Positions 46,001-55,295 of a stretch of DNA of 64,000 bases are shown here, in pieces. The stretch comes from Urinicoccus massiliensis (GTDB lineage Bacteria > Bacillota > Clostridia > Tissierellales > Peptoniphilaceae): contig NZ_LT635493.1 of assembly GCF_900120405.1 (NCBI RefSeq), forward strand, positions 150,427 to 214,426, read 5' to 3'. The notes under the pieces are model-generated. The model was not told the origin of the DNA and searched no databases. It worked only from the letters and a program-made list of their open reading frames with translations. The first letter of the stretch is position 1. Each line of letters starts with the position of its first letter. The position numbers and the translations under genes were made by a program.

Positions 46001-49000
46001 TTGCCATTTGCATCTTTTGTAGAAACTTTTTTAAGTCTTTCTTCAAAGAGATGGCTCAAAGTTCCAAAACAGTCACTTCTTGCATCATAGGTTTGTATTA
46101 TGAACTTTTTAAAAGATTCTTGGAAGGCTTTTTTTGTTGCTTCTGCACTATCTTTAGCTTCAGCCTTAAAGTACTTGTCAGCATGTTCAATAAAGTCGTT
46201 ACGTTGTTTTTCGTAAGCTTCTTGGACTGGACTGTAGAATTTATTATCTTTAGCTTTGTCATCTTTAGAATACTCTTTATTCTCTTGATAGAAGGCCTTG
46301 AGAACCTTAATTCTAATTTGTCCCTTTTCTGTGTCACGTGTCAGTTTAACAGTAAATGTCTTATCTTTTGGTTCTTTTGGTCCAAGTGTAAGTTCAGTTT
46401 CTGTCTTATCATCTGTAACAGCTTCTGTGTTATAACCTAGAGCATCTTCAATTTGCTTTCTTGTAATCATAAAGTCTTTTCCAACAGCTATAAAGTCGCC
46501 ATCAAGATAGCCCCTGCTTACACCAAAACGAATGTTATCGATTTGGTCTAAGAAGAAGTATTGGTCAGTGCCTTTGAAGGTTGCTTTATCAAGAGCTTCT
46601 TCTTTTTCCTTTAGAGTCTCTTTCGCTTCTTCAAGAGCTTTCTTATTAGCTTCACTATTATTAGCTTTATAGGCTTCTTCAGCTTCTTCTACTGCTTTTT
46701 TGGCAGCATCATATGCTTCTTGAGCTTGTGTTGGGTCTTTTTTATCTTTAGCCTTTTTCCAGTTTTCTTTTGTGTCATTGATGATAATTTCATCATAGAC
46801 TAGACGGTTGTCCATATTGTAGTCTTCTACTACGATGGAGGTGTCTCTGTCTTCTGGGAATAACAAGTCGCCTTTTTTCGATGTAAAGCCGATTTCCCAA
46901 AGTAGAGACCGCATTTTGTTTACTTCCTCTTCTTTGATAACTTGTTCATCTTTGTCTTGGATGACAACTTCGCCTTCATTGTTTAAGGCAAATTGTGCTC
47001 CCTCAAAGCGGTTTTTCAATTCTTTTTGGATAGTCTCAAGAAGTTTTAACTTATTTAGAGTCTCTTCATCTACCTTCTTCTTTTCGTCTTCAGTTTTTCC
47101 GTCATATACTTCTTTTTCTTTTAATAAAGGTTTCAGTAAGTTATCTCTTTGACGGTCAGTGGAATCCCTATAGAAGATATTGAAGAAGTTGTAGTTTGGA
47201 ATACCATATTTTTCAAATTCTTCTGGTTTGTTCTTAAAGAATCTAGGATTTGTAATGTCATTGGTCTTTAGTGTAAAGTACCTAGTTACTGTCTTAGAAT
47301 TTTCTTCTCCAAAAATAGAAACTTCTGTGTTGTTTTGGTTAGGATCCTTATAATAAGCTTTCACTTGAGCTTTGGCACTGTAAACAATGTCCTTACCAGC
47401 TAGGAAGCCAGGATACCTAAAGGCAAATTTTGCATTTTGCACTGCGTCAAAAATATCTGTTTCATTGGTGATAACTTTTTTAGCCTTATCTCCTTCGCCT
47501 AAAGTTTGAACAACTGCTTGACTATCGAAGCCTGCAATAATATTTGCATCTTTACCATCGGCACTTTCTAGGTAAGTTTGAGCACCTGAACCTTTTTTAA
47601 CATAAGTTCTGCGTTCAACTTCAAAGTATTCCTTGGGATCAAGGCTGCCATAGTATCTTTGAATCTTGTCATCAGTAATTACCTTGTTGCCGTTATCATA
47701 AGTTTCTATGGTTTTTCTTTCAAGCTTTTCAGACTTTTTAAGGTCTTGGTAGTACTTGTCACCAATAACGTCTTTTTTGTCTATTGATACAAATTGATCT
47801 TTTTCCTTGTCATAGTAGTAGTGACCAACTTTGGCTGTATGACCATCATTGACAATGTAGTTTGTATTGTCAACAAAGATTGTTTCTTTGTTTTGTCCAA
47901 CTGTGATGGTTCTATCACCATAGGTGACTTTGCAAACATTGCCGCTTTTTTCTTTTTTGGCTTCTATCTTTAATGCCTTCCCTTTCTCATCTTTCTTAAT
48001 AGCATGAGTAAAGGTGTAATTATCGCCATCTTTTTCAACAGTAATGTTATTCATGAGACGACCAAACTTGTCAATCAGGTTTAGACCTGATTTGTATTCT
48101 AAGCCATCAACGATATAGTATTCAACTTTACCATCTTTAGTAACTTCTTTAAATACTGCTTTTTCAACTGGTCTTGCCCCAGCAGTTCCTTCTGTAACTT
48201 CTTTCCCAGTTCCATCAACCCAAGCTTTGTCTGTTCTTTTTAAGCCGGTTTGATTGATAAGGTAGCGATATTCGTCTTTTCCAATTTTTTGGAAAATTTT
48301 ATCTTCTACGATGGTTCCACCGTAGGAAGTTTTATCTTTGCCTTTTTCTTTAACTGTAACTTGTGTTCCTTCAAAAGTTGGTGTAACAGTTGGATCTGCC
48401 TTGCCTTCTTTGTCATTAGAAACATTGCCTTCGTAAACTTCATTTTCCTTTTTATAGGAAATTAAGTCGTTACCACGGACTTCATAGGTTCTGCCGTTAG
48501 CAGTAACTTTTCCTTCTTTGAAGTCTCCAAGCTTTTCGTAAGAACCATCAGCATTCTTTTTCCAAAGGCTTTGAACCTTATGGTCCTTGTCCAGTCTAAC
48601 TTGGTAAGTTACTGCATTAGCTCCTTCACCAAGTGTACCTTCAAGAACAGTTGTTGTTGTTATATCATGTTCTTTACCATTTTCATCAAGGTATTTTTTA
48701 CCTTCAGTTGATTCTAGGATAGCATCTGTAAGTTTTTTGTTTTCAATGGGTTGCCCATCGTACATTAGATTGCCTTTTTCATCTACAGAGAAGTTTTTCT
48801 TATTAAACTTTTCTAAGTTTAATTTTAAGGTATACGTTCCATTTCCATTGTCATGGTAGTTAAGTCCTGACTTATGAATAAAGTCTGCAAAGTTTCCATT
48901 AAAGTTTTTTGGTGCAGTAATGGTAATGTCCACAGACGATAAGGGTAATGACCTTCCATTGGCTGAGTTCACTAAGACGTCGTCAATGTAGGCATTGTTC

Positions 49001-50646
49001 TTTTTGAGTTCTACAAAGAAATCATGGAGCTCTTTTGTGTTTTGGTCGACAATATTGTCCTCAGTTGCTCCTCCATCAATTTCTGGAATGTCCTCTTTTT
49101 CACCTGGTTTTTCTTTACCTGGTTTTTGGAGTCCCTTTCCGTTGAGGTTGGTGTAGTCTTCGTAGCCCTTCTTGGTAATTAAGAAGGTAGTTTCAACTTT
49201 ATTGGCACCACCAGTACCTTCAAGCGTAAGTTTAAATCCTTCGTGGAAGGATGCCCTAAAGCCAGGCATATTGAACTTCAACTGGGCAATCCCAAAGTTT
49301 TGGTTTGCTTCTGTTGTAGTAAATGAATAAGTCCCGTCACCATTGTCTTTCAGTTCAACTGGTTTTCCATTTAAAAATACCAGGCTCTTTAAATTATCCT
49401 TCTCTACTTTTGGTAGGGTTGGATTTCCTACTTTTTCCAAATTTTTAATTGTAAAAGTAAATTCTTTCGGCTGGTCATTCTTATTAACTTGGAATAAGAG
49501 GTCTAGGCCAGTATCGTCAGGAATGTAATAAGTCTCCTTATTCTTCAATGGTTCCTTATTAGCTTTTCCATTGCTGTCTAGTGGGTAAATATAAATTTCA
49601 GGATCACCTTTTGCATAATTTGGAGTGACTTTACCTGATCTAATCCCCTCAATTAAAGCTTTTTCAGCATCCTTAAAGGCTTGAACGAGTTTGTCCAAGT
49701 CTTCTTTTTTAAGTGGATCTTTACTGGGGTCAAGAGCAGCTTCTAAGGCTTTTTTTGCCTTATCATAGGTATCGTAAAGATTTCCCTCATCCTTTGTAAC
49801 TCCAGGAACATAGGGTGTTTCTTGAAGCTTGTTTACAGCGTCTTTTTCATCCCCTGTAAGGGCTCTTGGCGGTGTAAATTTTCCCAAAAGTTCATTGAAG
49901 TCATTAACATCTTTTGTTGTTAAAGTTCCTTTTTCCAACTTTTCATCAAGTTCTTTTTTCTTTTCCTTGATTTGGTTATACAGGGCAATTTGATCCTTGT
50001 CTGTTAGGCGCTTGGCTGTATCATCTGCATACTTATCGGATCCAGTTTCTTCAATCTTCTTAAAGAGCTTTTCATTGTATTCCTTTTGAAGTGCAGCTTC
50101 TGTTTTAGTGTCTTTTGCAGCGTTTGCCTTGTCAATTTGCTCTTGCAAGTCGCTTAAGCCTTTATCCCCTTTAGGGTCCACTTGTGGCTTGTCTTTTTTG
50201 TCTTCCCCTTTTGGATCAGATGCTTGCCCTTGACCTGGGTCCGGATTAGCCGGACTTGGATTCTCTTGGGAACCTGGGGCCGGGACCGGATTGGCCTGTC
50301 TACTTTGGCCAGGGGCCTTGGCTTCTTCTGAAGGTGTCGGCTGACTGCTGGCTGCTTCTACCGCTTTTGGGTTTTCCCCTTTTTCGGTCTCGTCGGGCTT
50401 ACTTACTCGATTTTCGTCAGGCTCCTTAGAAGATGGATCTGCCATGGGCTTTTGGTCTTCCGGAGTCCCTCCTAGGTCTTGCTTGTTACCAGATCCTGGC
50501 TGGGTTTGGATTGGAGAGGCTGTATGAATAGATGGACTTGTAGGCATCAGGGCCTCTTTCCCCTCTTCAGGGTTGGCATAAATGGTCCCGGCTAAGCATA
50601 GGGTTAAAAAGCTTGTCGTTAATACTTGCCTCAATTTTTTCTTCAT
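43012..50646 (-). CDS. giant LPKTG-anchored surface protein (2544 residues)
   Basis: It has a signal peptide (residues 1-24, cleavage after IYA), a Pro/Glu/Lys-rich low-complexity stretch to about 170, and a long repetitive-looking but largely unrecognised body. The body has a charged Ala/Glu/Lys helical segment near 1300-1360 and three KDKDGNPx repeats near 1755-1775. A CnaB-like domain (about 2330-2450) is followed by a proline-rich wall spanner, LPKTG at 2512-2516, a hydrophobic helix and RKK. It should be covalently wall-anchored; adhesion is inference. Four cysteines are present in the mature chain, two as CHSGIIGKC. Confidence 0.93.
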   Translation of the reverse strand: MKKKLRQVLTTSFLTLCLAGTIYANPEEGKEALMPTSPSIHTASPIQTQPGSGNKQDLGGTPEDQKPMADPSSKEPDENRVSKPDETEKGENPKAVEAASSQPTPSEEAKAPGQSRQANPVPAPGSQENPSPANPDPGQGQASDPKGEDKKDKPQVDPKGDKGLSDLQEQIDKANAAKDTKTEAALQKEYNEKLFKKIEETGSDKYADDTAKRLTDKDQIALYNQIKEKKKELDEKLEKGTLTTKDVNDFNELLGKFTPPRALTGDEKDAVNKLQETPYVPGVTKDEGNLYDTYDKAKKALEAALDPSKDPLKKEDLDKLVQAFKDAEKALIEGIRSGKVTPNYAKGDPEIYIYPLDSNGKANKEPLKNKETYYIPDDTGLDLLFQVNKNDQPKEFTFTIKNLEKVGNPTLPKVEKDNLKSLVFLNGKPVELKDNGDGTYSFTTTEANQNFGIAQLKFNMPGFRASFHEGFKLTLEGTGGANKVETTFLITKKGYEDYTNLNGKGLQKPGKEKPGEKEDIPEIDGGATEDNIVDQNTKELHDFFVELKKNNAYIDDVLVNSANGRSLPLSSVDITITAPKNFNGNFADFIHKSGLNYHDNGNGTYTLKLNLEKFNKKNFSVDEKGNLMYDGQPIENKKLTDAILESTEGKKYLDENGKEHDITTTTVLEGTLGEGANAVTYQVRLDKDHKVQSLWKKNADGSYEKLGDFKEGKVTANGRTYEVRGNDLISYKKENEVYEGNVSNDKEGKADPTVTPTFEGTQVTVKEKGKDKTSYGGTIVEDKIFQKIGKDEYRYLINQTGLKRTDKAWVDGTGKEVTEGTAGARPVEKAVFKEVTKDGKVEYYIVDGLEYKSGLNLIDKFGRLMNNITVEKDGDNYTFTHAIKKDEKGKALKIEAKKEKSGNVCKVTYGDRTITVGQNKETIFVDNTNYIVNDGHTAKVGHYYYDKEKDQFVSIDKKDVIGDKYYQDLKKSEKLERKTIETYDNGNKVITDDKIQRYYGSLDPKEYFEVERRTYVKKGSGAQTYLESADGKDANIIAGFDSQAVVQTLGEGDKAKKVITNETDIFDAVQNAKFAFRYPGFLAGKDIVYSAKAQVKAYYKDPNQNNTEVSIFGEENSKTVTRYFTLKTNDITNPRFFKNKPEEFEKYGIPNYNFFNIFYRDSTDRQRDNLLKPLLKEKEVYDGKTEDEKKKVDEETLNKLKLLETIQKELKNRFEGAQFALNNEGEVVIQDKDEQVIKEEEVNKMRSLLWEIGFTSKKGDLLFPEDRDTSIVVEDYNMDNRLVYDEIIINDTKENWKKAKDKKDPTQAQEAYDAAKKAVEEAEEAYKANNSEANKKALEEAKETLKEKEEALDKATFKGTDQYFFLDQIDNIRFGVSRGYLDGDFIAVGKDFMITRKQIEDALGYNTEAVTDDKTETELTLGPKEPKDKTFTVKLTRDTEKGQIRIKVLKAFYQENKEYSKDDKAKDNKFYSPVQEAYEKQRNDFIEHADKYFKAEAKDSAEATKKAFQESFKKFIIQTYDARSDCFGTLSHLFEERLKKVSTKDANGKDKTPDAIAEELADIRNAMVKAMDTMDLKYLDPSKGDYKFDDMRFNAIRVELKPNMVIGGAMTPQRTKKFGITSVIVPDVDIPYTDEFGKPMTNKDMYLNKFIKEVVNDEKFTKTIDGFDKDNWNTKEESYVKVMEEAYRRLNEKYESKIVPLVTASGEKEKFAWNKYTIKKGNELESGDLSIDGKPLMDPKGGRINPLYILTEEKDKDGNPVKDKDGNPVKDKDGNPKTKLVKITDLVTDKEVKETLNQKYGNKPIDLIAYYMIKDGYNRPTFKNFAQYKLPKQKQGPGIYGEDNNWKEKICHSGIIGKCIEMSGGDQEPPTPGKNAKGDDGFKANDDITIDYPETDDKPNEEHPEVKKESDKKNIDLSEKDQKINFTIGVSVNQMTKTEKQIYDAETGKTSQIKDGDYSANGHYRYQDGTLIMDILPNIFKLSNGEKIELKVHSDKLISGGSFENEEAVNKWKAGIKYQYVEDLKAYIDGLKDPKQKELLQKAYDKAVKDGEKVQAVIAWLPAFDAPTGTTKHFTFKLNNVLVDKKEFKDYIGKGNGIGEIYTNHAIFKDNGKVYYASTDITIKKDKEGSVDKFLRIYDEKGKIINGKTAKEWFKGNAKLKFGDKFDYKLVYKAETDIEDTSRVGEKLIKVELKDLFEGRKGFKPVLNDFVQVQDKYKDKFIIKYQIGKNQYTQEELEKAGLKLKDVTGIFVKSADGGVNAGEAPEFILPMMVPNLDAKIEDGKVFYIGTDGEKHELGDAKDFFDLKKLLDSGAEMAFENKVEGFNTVTVYLEKERFIKVFKEFLDGHGQKLKNLDNLEAKFDIYQIIEENGVKKRVKVGQLTANKANDFTDMLDHLPIFKKTTTIDEKGNVKVEEVKYDYELQEVPMAGFEGKVWQLKDDEGLGFVWKAENTEKPERPPHNPPEEPKTPPETPPEEPGKPPETPGEKPKYPQDIPGDTPGKPRKPRTPNNLPKTGLVEDLGLVYLSGLALVGLVLLRKKYFLD
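45320..45386 (-). repeat. three tandem 24-bp repeats inside the giant gene
   Basis: The unit encodes KDKDGNPV and is repeated three times with almost no base change. This marks a slippage-prone segment that could change protein length by eight residues per unit. Confidence 0.85.
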
Positions 50647-50672
50647 TTCTCTCCCTCCTTTCTTTTTATATT

Positions 50673-50689
50673 TAGGGTAAGATACCCTA
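50673..50689 (-). promoter_or_regulatory. palindrome at the start of the giant gene transcript
   Basis: TAGGGTA and TACCCTA form a perfect 7-bp inverted repeat with a 3-nt centre. It lies just downstream of the -10, so it would be at or very near the RNA 5' end, or act as an operator in DNA. Confidence 0.55.
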
Positions 50690-50696
50690 TCTCTAT

Positions 50697-50725
50697 ATTT
50701 TATACTTTATTGGTTCACATTACAA
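50697..50725 (-). promoter_or_regulatory. promoter of the giant surface protein-sortase operon
   Basis: The -35 TTGTAA (50720-50725) and -10 TAAAAT (50697-50702) are separated by 17 bp. A strong AAAGGAGGGAG ribosome binding site precedes the ATG at 50646. Confidence 0.7.
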
Positions 50726-50784
50726 TTCTTTTAGGAAAATTGTTTGCTTTTATGAAAAATTGTTCTTTTTTTGACTTGGGTCAT

Positions 50785-50817
50785 AAAAAAACTCCGGAGC
50801 CTCAGGGGCTTCGGAGC
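50785..50817 (-). terminator. terminator of the CmpB-like gene
   Basis: The stem CTCCG-AGCC/GGCT-CGGAG with single-base internal mismatches and a loop CCTGA is followed by seven T. It isolates the giant-protein operon from upstream transcription. Confidence 0.85.
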
Positions 50818-50835
50818 TTGCTTCCTATCCAATTT

Positions 50836-51765
50836 TTAATGGATTTCTTCCAAGTGGAGCCGGCGACGTCGGCGGTTGAGGATTTCTTTTTTGTCTTGGA
50901 TTTCTTCCTTCAAGGCCTGGATGGCTTCCGGATCTTGTCCTTCCTCCAAGAGCTGAATCAGGTCTCCTTGCCTTTGGATGATTTGGGTTTTTAAGAGGTT
51001 GGTAGGTTCCAGGTCGGCCTTGAGTTGGGCTTTTTCAAGGTCGATGTTTTCTTCAATGGCCTCTTTAATCCGCTTGCTTTCCAGGTCAAATTCTCTGAGT
51101 TTGGCCTTAATCCGGTCTGTCCGGTATTTTACATCGGGATAGGCGTTGATAAAGCGCCGGTAAAGGATGTTTTTATTGGTTACCAGGACCTTCATTTCTT
51201 GCCGGATGGCCTGGGTGTTGTCGGCCTTGGATCCTTCTACATTGACCTTGACCAGCTTCATGACGAAGTAGGACATCAAGAGGTCCACCAGCATAACCAG
51301 GACAATGGCAAGGGCCAGGCCTTGTTTCCAAACTAAGGGCATCAAGGCCAGCCCGTCCATAATCCAGGGTTCAAAGACTCGGTCTATGGCCAGACCTCCC
51401 AGGCCGAATAGGACCAGGTTGCCAATCCAAATTCTCCCGTTGAGGTTCATGGGCCGGTTGCTATAGTCCCACCACCTGGCATGGTATCTTGCCTCCAAAA
51501 AGTAAGAAACCAGGTATTCCACCAGGCCGCAAACCAGGAGGGAAATTAAAAAGACCAGGGCTGGGGAATGTTCTCGGAAGTTTTGGGTCACCAGGATGAT
51601 GAGGATGGACCCCAGGCCGTAGATGGGACAATAGGGGCCAATGAAAAAGCCCCGGTTGATAAAGCGGCCAAAGTCTATGAATTTTAAGCTAACTTCTATC
51701 ATCCAACCCAGGACTGAAAAGCTAAAAAAGAGGATGATGAGGTTGGTGAGATTTTCAGATGGCAT
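50836..51765 (-). CDS. CmpB-like putative ABC transporter permease
   Basis: The start is set at the ATG at 51765 (309 residues), preceded by AAGGAGG. Five or so membrane helices fill residues 1-180, with [25 protein letters not shown] and the [16 protein letters not shown] signature of the ABC_trans_CmpB family. The last 120 residues are a cytoplasmic charged coiled coil. Function is unproven; no ATPase gene is adjacent. Confidence 0.85.
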   Translation of the reverse strand: MPSENLTNLIILFFSFSVLGWMIEVSLKFIDFGRFINRGFFIGPYCPIYGLGSILIILVTQNFREHSPALVFLISLLVCGLVEYLVSYFLEARYHARWWDYSNRPMNLNGRIWIGNLVLFGLGGLAIDRVFEPWIMDGLALMPLVWKQGLALAIVLVMLVDLLMSYFVMKLVKVNVEGSKADNTQAIRQEMKVLVTNKNILYRRFINAYPDVKYRTDRIKAKLREFDLESKRIKEAIEENIDLEKAQLKADLEPTNLLKTQIIQRQGDLIQLLEEGQDPEAIQALKEEIQDKKEILNRRRRRLHLEEIH

Positions 51766-51795
51766 GTTTTCCTCCTTGGGATTCGGGAATAGAAG

Positions 51796-51826
51796 AATCG
51801 ACATGGGCCTAGGCTCCATGTCGATT
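51796..51826. terminator. strong hairpin between hppA and the CmpB-like gene
   Basis: AATCGACATGG/CCATGTCGATT with a CCTAGG core gives an almost perfect 31-base hairpin. T-rich sequence follows on both sides. It probably terminates hppA transcription. Confidence 0.7.
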
Positions 51827-51855
51827 TTAATTTTCTTATGGTCTTGGGGTCTTTC

Positions 51856-53853
51856 TTATAAGAGAATTCCTCCAAAGTGGATGAATAGGGGTGCAAAGAC
51901 CAAGGATACAACAGTGATTAATTTAATCAAGATATTCAAGGATGGGCCAGAGGTATCTTTAAAGGGGTCACCTACTGTATCGCCTGTTACGGCTGCCTTG
52001 TGGGCTACAGTTCCTTTTCCTCCATGGGCTCCACCTTCGATGTATTTCTTTGCATTATCCCAAGCTCCACCGGCATTGGACATAAAGATGGCCATAAGAA
52101 CCCCTGTAATGAGGGCTCCTGCTTGGAGACCACCCAGGGCTTCTGTACCGATTAAAACGCCAACTAGGATTGGAACGATTACGGCAATCATTCCGGGAAC
52201 GATCATTTCTTTCAGGGCTGCTCCTGTGGAAATGTCTACGCATTTTGCGTATTCCGGTGCTGCTTTTCCTTCCATAATGCCGGGAATTTCTTTGAATTGA
52301 CGACGAACTTCGTCAATCATGGCTCCGGCAGCATTTCCTACTGCTGACATGGTTAGGGCTGAGAAGGCAAAGGGAAGCATCCCTCCGATGAAGGTCCCAG
52401 CGATAACGGCGGGTTTAGAAATATCGATTCCTGTCAAGCCTGTGGTTTGAATATAGGATACGAAAAGGGATAGGGCTGTCAGGGCTGCGGACCCAATGGC
52501 AAATCCCTTACCAATGGCTGCTGTGGTGTTTCCAACAGAGTCTAGGGAGTCTGTAATTTCCCGTACTTCTTCTGGTAGTTCACACATTTCGGCAATCCCA
52601 CCGGCATTGTCGGCAATGGGGCCGTAGGCATCTACAGCAATGGTGGATGCGGTGGTGGCCAACATTCCTACTGCAGCCAGGGAAATCCCGTAAAGGCCGT
52701 CAATGGCTTCTGTTGTTCCACCAGACAGGTTGTAGGCCAGGATGATTCCAATGGCCAGGACAATGATGGGTCCAACAGTGGACATCATCCCAACGGATAG
52801 GCCGGCAATGATGTTGGTAGAGTCTCCAGTAACGGATTCTTTGGCAATGTGACGAACGGGTTTGTATTGGTCTGCTGTGTAGTATTCTGTAATTTTAGAA
52901 ATAATCAAGCCTACGCAAACTCCTACGATAACGGGAATAAAGAATTTTAAGTCCCCGAAGAAGTGGTTGGCCAAGATGGCAGATACGATAATGGTGATGA
53001 TACTGGCAATATAGGTTCCCATGTTCAGGGCTTTTTGTGGGTTTTTGTCTCCACGAACGAAGAACATGGATACAACAGAGGCCAGGATCCCTACTGCTGC
53101 AATGCCGATTCCGTAAGATACGCCGGCTTCAGCATGGGATACAACTCCCAGGGTAATCACGGACAAAAGGGCTCCTACATAGGATTCGAATAAGTCGGCT
53201 CCCATTCCGGCAACGTCCCCTACGTTGTCTCCAACGTTATCGGCAATAACAGCCGGGTTTCTTGGGTCGTCTTCTGGGATTCCTGCTTCAACCTTTCCTA
53301 CCAGGTCAGCTCCAACGTCGGCTGCCTTGGTGTAGATTCCTCCACCTACCCGGGCAAAAAGGGCGATGGATGAAGCTCCTAGGGAAAATCCGGTGATGAT
53401 ATTTGCATCTTGGAAGATATAATATAAGATACTAATTCCGATAATTCCAAGTCCAACAACGCAAAGTCCCATAACCGCACCACCTGAAAAGGCAATGTCT
53501 AGGGCTTTTCCCATTCCATGTTGGTAGGCTGCATTGGCTGTCCGAACGTTGGCCTTTGTGGCTACGTTCATGCCGATATAACCTGCACAAACACTAAATA
53601 GGGCTCCGATTAAAAAGCAAACGGCTGTTTTAAATGAAATGCCGATACCTAGGATAATAAATAAAGCGACAACAAAAATAATAAGAGATCGGTATTCTCT
53701 CTTTAAGAATGCCATTGCCCCATCGTGGATATGACCGGCAATTTCCTTCATCCGGTCGCTGCCTTCGTCTTGCTTGCCTACAAAGGATGCCTTGTATAGA
53801 GCAAAAACGAGAGCAAGTACACCCACTATGGCTGCAATAATTAAAATGTTCAT
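51856..53853 (-). CDS. hppA: membrane-bound ion-translocating pyrophosphatase, K+-dependent
   Basis: A 665-residue protein with about 15-16 membrane helices. The pyrophosphate site is in [49 protein letters not shown] near 180-230. [21 protein letters not shown] near 450 has alanine where K+-independent enzymes carry lysine, so K+ dependence is expected. Glu in DLFESY is the position seen in Na+-pumping members; Na+ rather than H+ transport is inference. It follows secG by 27 bp. Confidence 0.95.
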   Translation of the reverse strand: MNILIIAAIVGVLALVFALYKASFVGKQDEGSDRMKEIAGHIHDGAMAFLKREYRSLIIFVVALFIILGIGISFKTAVCFLIGALFSVCAGYIGMNVATKANVRTANAAYQHGMGKALDIAFSGGAVMGLCVVGLGIIGISILYYIFQDANIITGFSLGASSIALFARVGGGIYTKAADVGADLVGKVEAGIPEDDPRNPAVIADNVGDNVGDVAGMGADLFESYVGALLSVITLGVVSHAEAGVSYGIGIAAVGILASVVSMFFVRGDKNPQKALNMGTYIASIITIIVSAILANHFFGDLKFFIPVIVGVCVGLIISKITEYYTADQYKPVRHIAKESVTGDSTNIIAGLSVGMMSTVGPIIVLAIGIILAYNLSGGTTEAIDGLYGISLAAVGMLATTASTIAVDAYGPIADNAGGIAEMCELPEEVREITDSLDSVGNTTAAIGKGFAIGSAALTALSLFVSYIQTTGLTGIDISKPAVIAGTFIGGMLPFAFSALTMSAVGNAAGAMIDEVRRQFKEIPGIMEGKAAPEYAKCVDISTGAALKEMIVPGMIAVIVPILVGVLIGTEALGGLQAGALITGVLMAIFMSNAGGAWDNAKKYIEGGAHGGKGTVAHKAAVTGDTVGDPFKDTSGPSLNILIKLITVVSLVFAPLFIHFGGILL

Positions 53854-53880
53854 AGTTTACTCCCCTCTAAAAATATTTAC

Positions 53881-54105
53881 TTACAGTGCTGCAACTGCAA
53901 TGAGCGCAACAATCATCACAATGGATGCGATCAAGGTTGTTTTTTCAAGCATTTGCTTGCGGCTTGTCCCTGCATAGGACCCCCAAGATGAATCGGCGGA
54001 CCCGTCCAAGGTACCTAGACCCGCTTGCTTGGATTCTTGCAGCATGACGGCTACAATAACAACTAAACATGCAATTGCAATGATAACGGATAAAAGTGTA
54101 CGCAT
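53881..54105 (-). CDS. secG: preprotein translocase subunit SecG
   Basis: The start is set at the ATG at 54105 (74 residues), with GGAGGT upstream. Two membrane helices (about 3-22 and 52-73) flank the conserved MLQESKQAGLGT-type loop. SecG supports SecYE protein export; secY is at 60146. Confidence 0.92.
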   Translation of the reverse strand: MRTLLSVIIAIACLVVIVAVMLQESKQAGLGTLDGSADSSWGSYAGTSRKQMLEKTTLIASIVMIVALIAVAAL

Positions 54106-54137
54106 AGTGACCTCCTCTACTACTTCATAATATATTG

Positions 54138-54166
54138 ATTTTATCATATTTATACGGCTAATTCAA
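54138..54166 (-). promoter_or_regulatory. secG-hppA promoter
   Basis: The -35 TTGAAT (54161-54166) and -10 TAAAAT (54138-54143) are separated by 17 bp, between the DMT transporter stop and secG. Confidence 0.7.
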
Positions 54167-54178
54167 CAAAAAGCTGGC

Positions 54179-55135
54179 CTAGCCTGTGGATTTTCTTGGA
54201 TTCTTTTCTGCCGGCAAGACCTTCCCGGACAGGCGGGGTTTTTGCCAAAATTCGTCTGGCAAGCTCATGAGAACGACCCCAATAAAGATTAGGGTCATGC
54301 CCAAGAGGTCTGTCAGGGAAAAGACTTCCTTGAGCCAAAAAATACTAAAGATTGTGGAAAAAACGGACTCGGTTAGGCCCAACAGGGATGCAATGGTGGG
54401 GCCTACGACCCTTTGGCTGGCCAGGTATAGGCTAAAGGGTACCACTGTGCCAAAGATAACACAATAGAGGGCCGCCAAGAGGGAAAATCCACCCAGGTCC
54501 GGCAGGGCTTCTTGCCTTAAGATGCAGACCAGGACCATAAAGAGGCCCCCAATAACCATGGCCCAGCCGGCCACAATTTTTGTGGGATAGCGCAGGGTTA
54601 ATTGCAGGGGGACAATATTGCTGACGGTGTAGCCCAACATGGCGATAAAGCCTGTCAAGAGGGTGATTCCTGAAATATGGAGCTGGTTAAAGTCCCCCTT
54701 GGTTAGGAGGAGGACCACTCCAACCACTGTCAGGACCAGGGCGATCCAGGTCATTTTTTGGGGCGGCACCTTCATAAAGACGGCGGAATAAAAAATCACC
54801 AGGAAGATTCCGCAGTATTGCAAGAGACAGGCTGTAGGGGCATTGGAATAAAAGATACAGGCATAGAGGGCAAATTGCATGACAAAGAGGCCGAAAATCC
54901 CGTAGAGAGCCAGCCAAACCAGGTTGGACTTGGTCTTTAGGATGTCGAAAATGTCCTGGCCAGAGGCCCGGGTTAATCCCAGGAGTAGGGCCCCACCAAA
55001 AAGAAGCCGCATGGCGGTAAGGCCTGCTGGGCTGAGGTTGGTGGTCCGGAAAAGATAGGCTCCCATGTTTCCATTTAACCCCCACAAGAGGGAGGTAAAG
55101 AGGATATAGAGGATGTTTTTTTGTTTAAGGGTCAT
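54179..55135 (-). CDS. DMT superfamily (EamA) transporter
   Basis: A 318-residue protein with ten predicted membrane helices in two EamA repeats (about 8-140 and 150-290), including LLWGLNGNMGAYLF and LLGLTESVFSTIFSIFWLKEVFSLTDLLGM. Members export amino acids or other metabolites; the substrate is unknown. The ATG overlaps the stop of a 44-codon upstream ORF (ATGA), and GGGAGG lies 9 bp upstream. Confidence 0.9.
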   Translation of the reverse strand: MTLKQKNILYILFTSLLWGLNGNMGAYLFRTTNLSPAGLTAMRLLFGGALLLGLTRASGQDIFDILKTKSNLVWLALYGIFGLFVMQFALYACIFYSNAPTACLLQYCGIFLVIFYSAVFMKVPPQKMTWIALVLTVVGVVLLLTKGDFNQLHISGITLLTGFIAMLGYTVSNIVPLQLTLRYPTKIVAGWAMVIGGLFMVLVCILRQEALPDLGGFSLLAALYCVIFGTVVPFSLYLASQRVVGPTIASLLGLTESVFSTIFSIFWLKEVFSLTDLLGMTLIFIGVVLMSLPDEFWQKPRLSGKVLPAEKNPRKSTG

Positions 55136-55266
55136 GGCTGCCTACCTCCCGGGGACCTTTCTTCCCCAAGGAGCTTCCATGGCTTTCTTGCTTTATGTAA
55201 GGAGTCAGTCCTTGTCCGGGCTAGGGCCACTGGGCCCGGGGCGGATAAACTTTTTTTATCGTCCAT
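55132..55266 (-). CDS. possible 44-residue upstream ORF coupled to the DMT transporter
   Basis: ATG at 55266 with GGAAAAGGA upstream, ending in TGA that overlaps the transporter ATG. The peptide (MDDKKSLSAPGPVALARTR...) is basic, without membrane segment or recognised domain. It starts 30 bp downstream of a good promoter. The RNA can form CCGGGC/GCCCGG (55216-55239) and GGGGA/TCCCC (55151-55167), the latter touching the transporter ribosome binding site. It may be a leader peptide, a small protein, or chance. Confidence 0.4.
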   Translation of the reverse strand: MDDKKSLSAPGPVALARTRTDSLHKARKPWKLLGEERSPGGRQP

Positions 55267-55295
55267 GTCCTTTTCCTTTCTCTTTTGCTTCTTTT

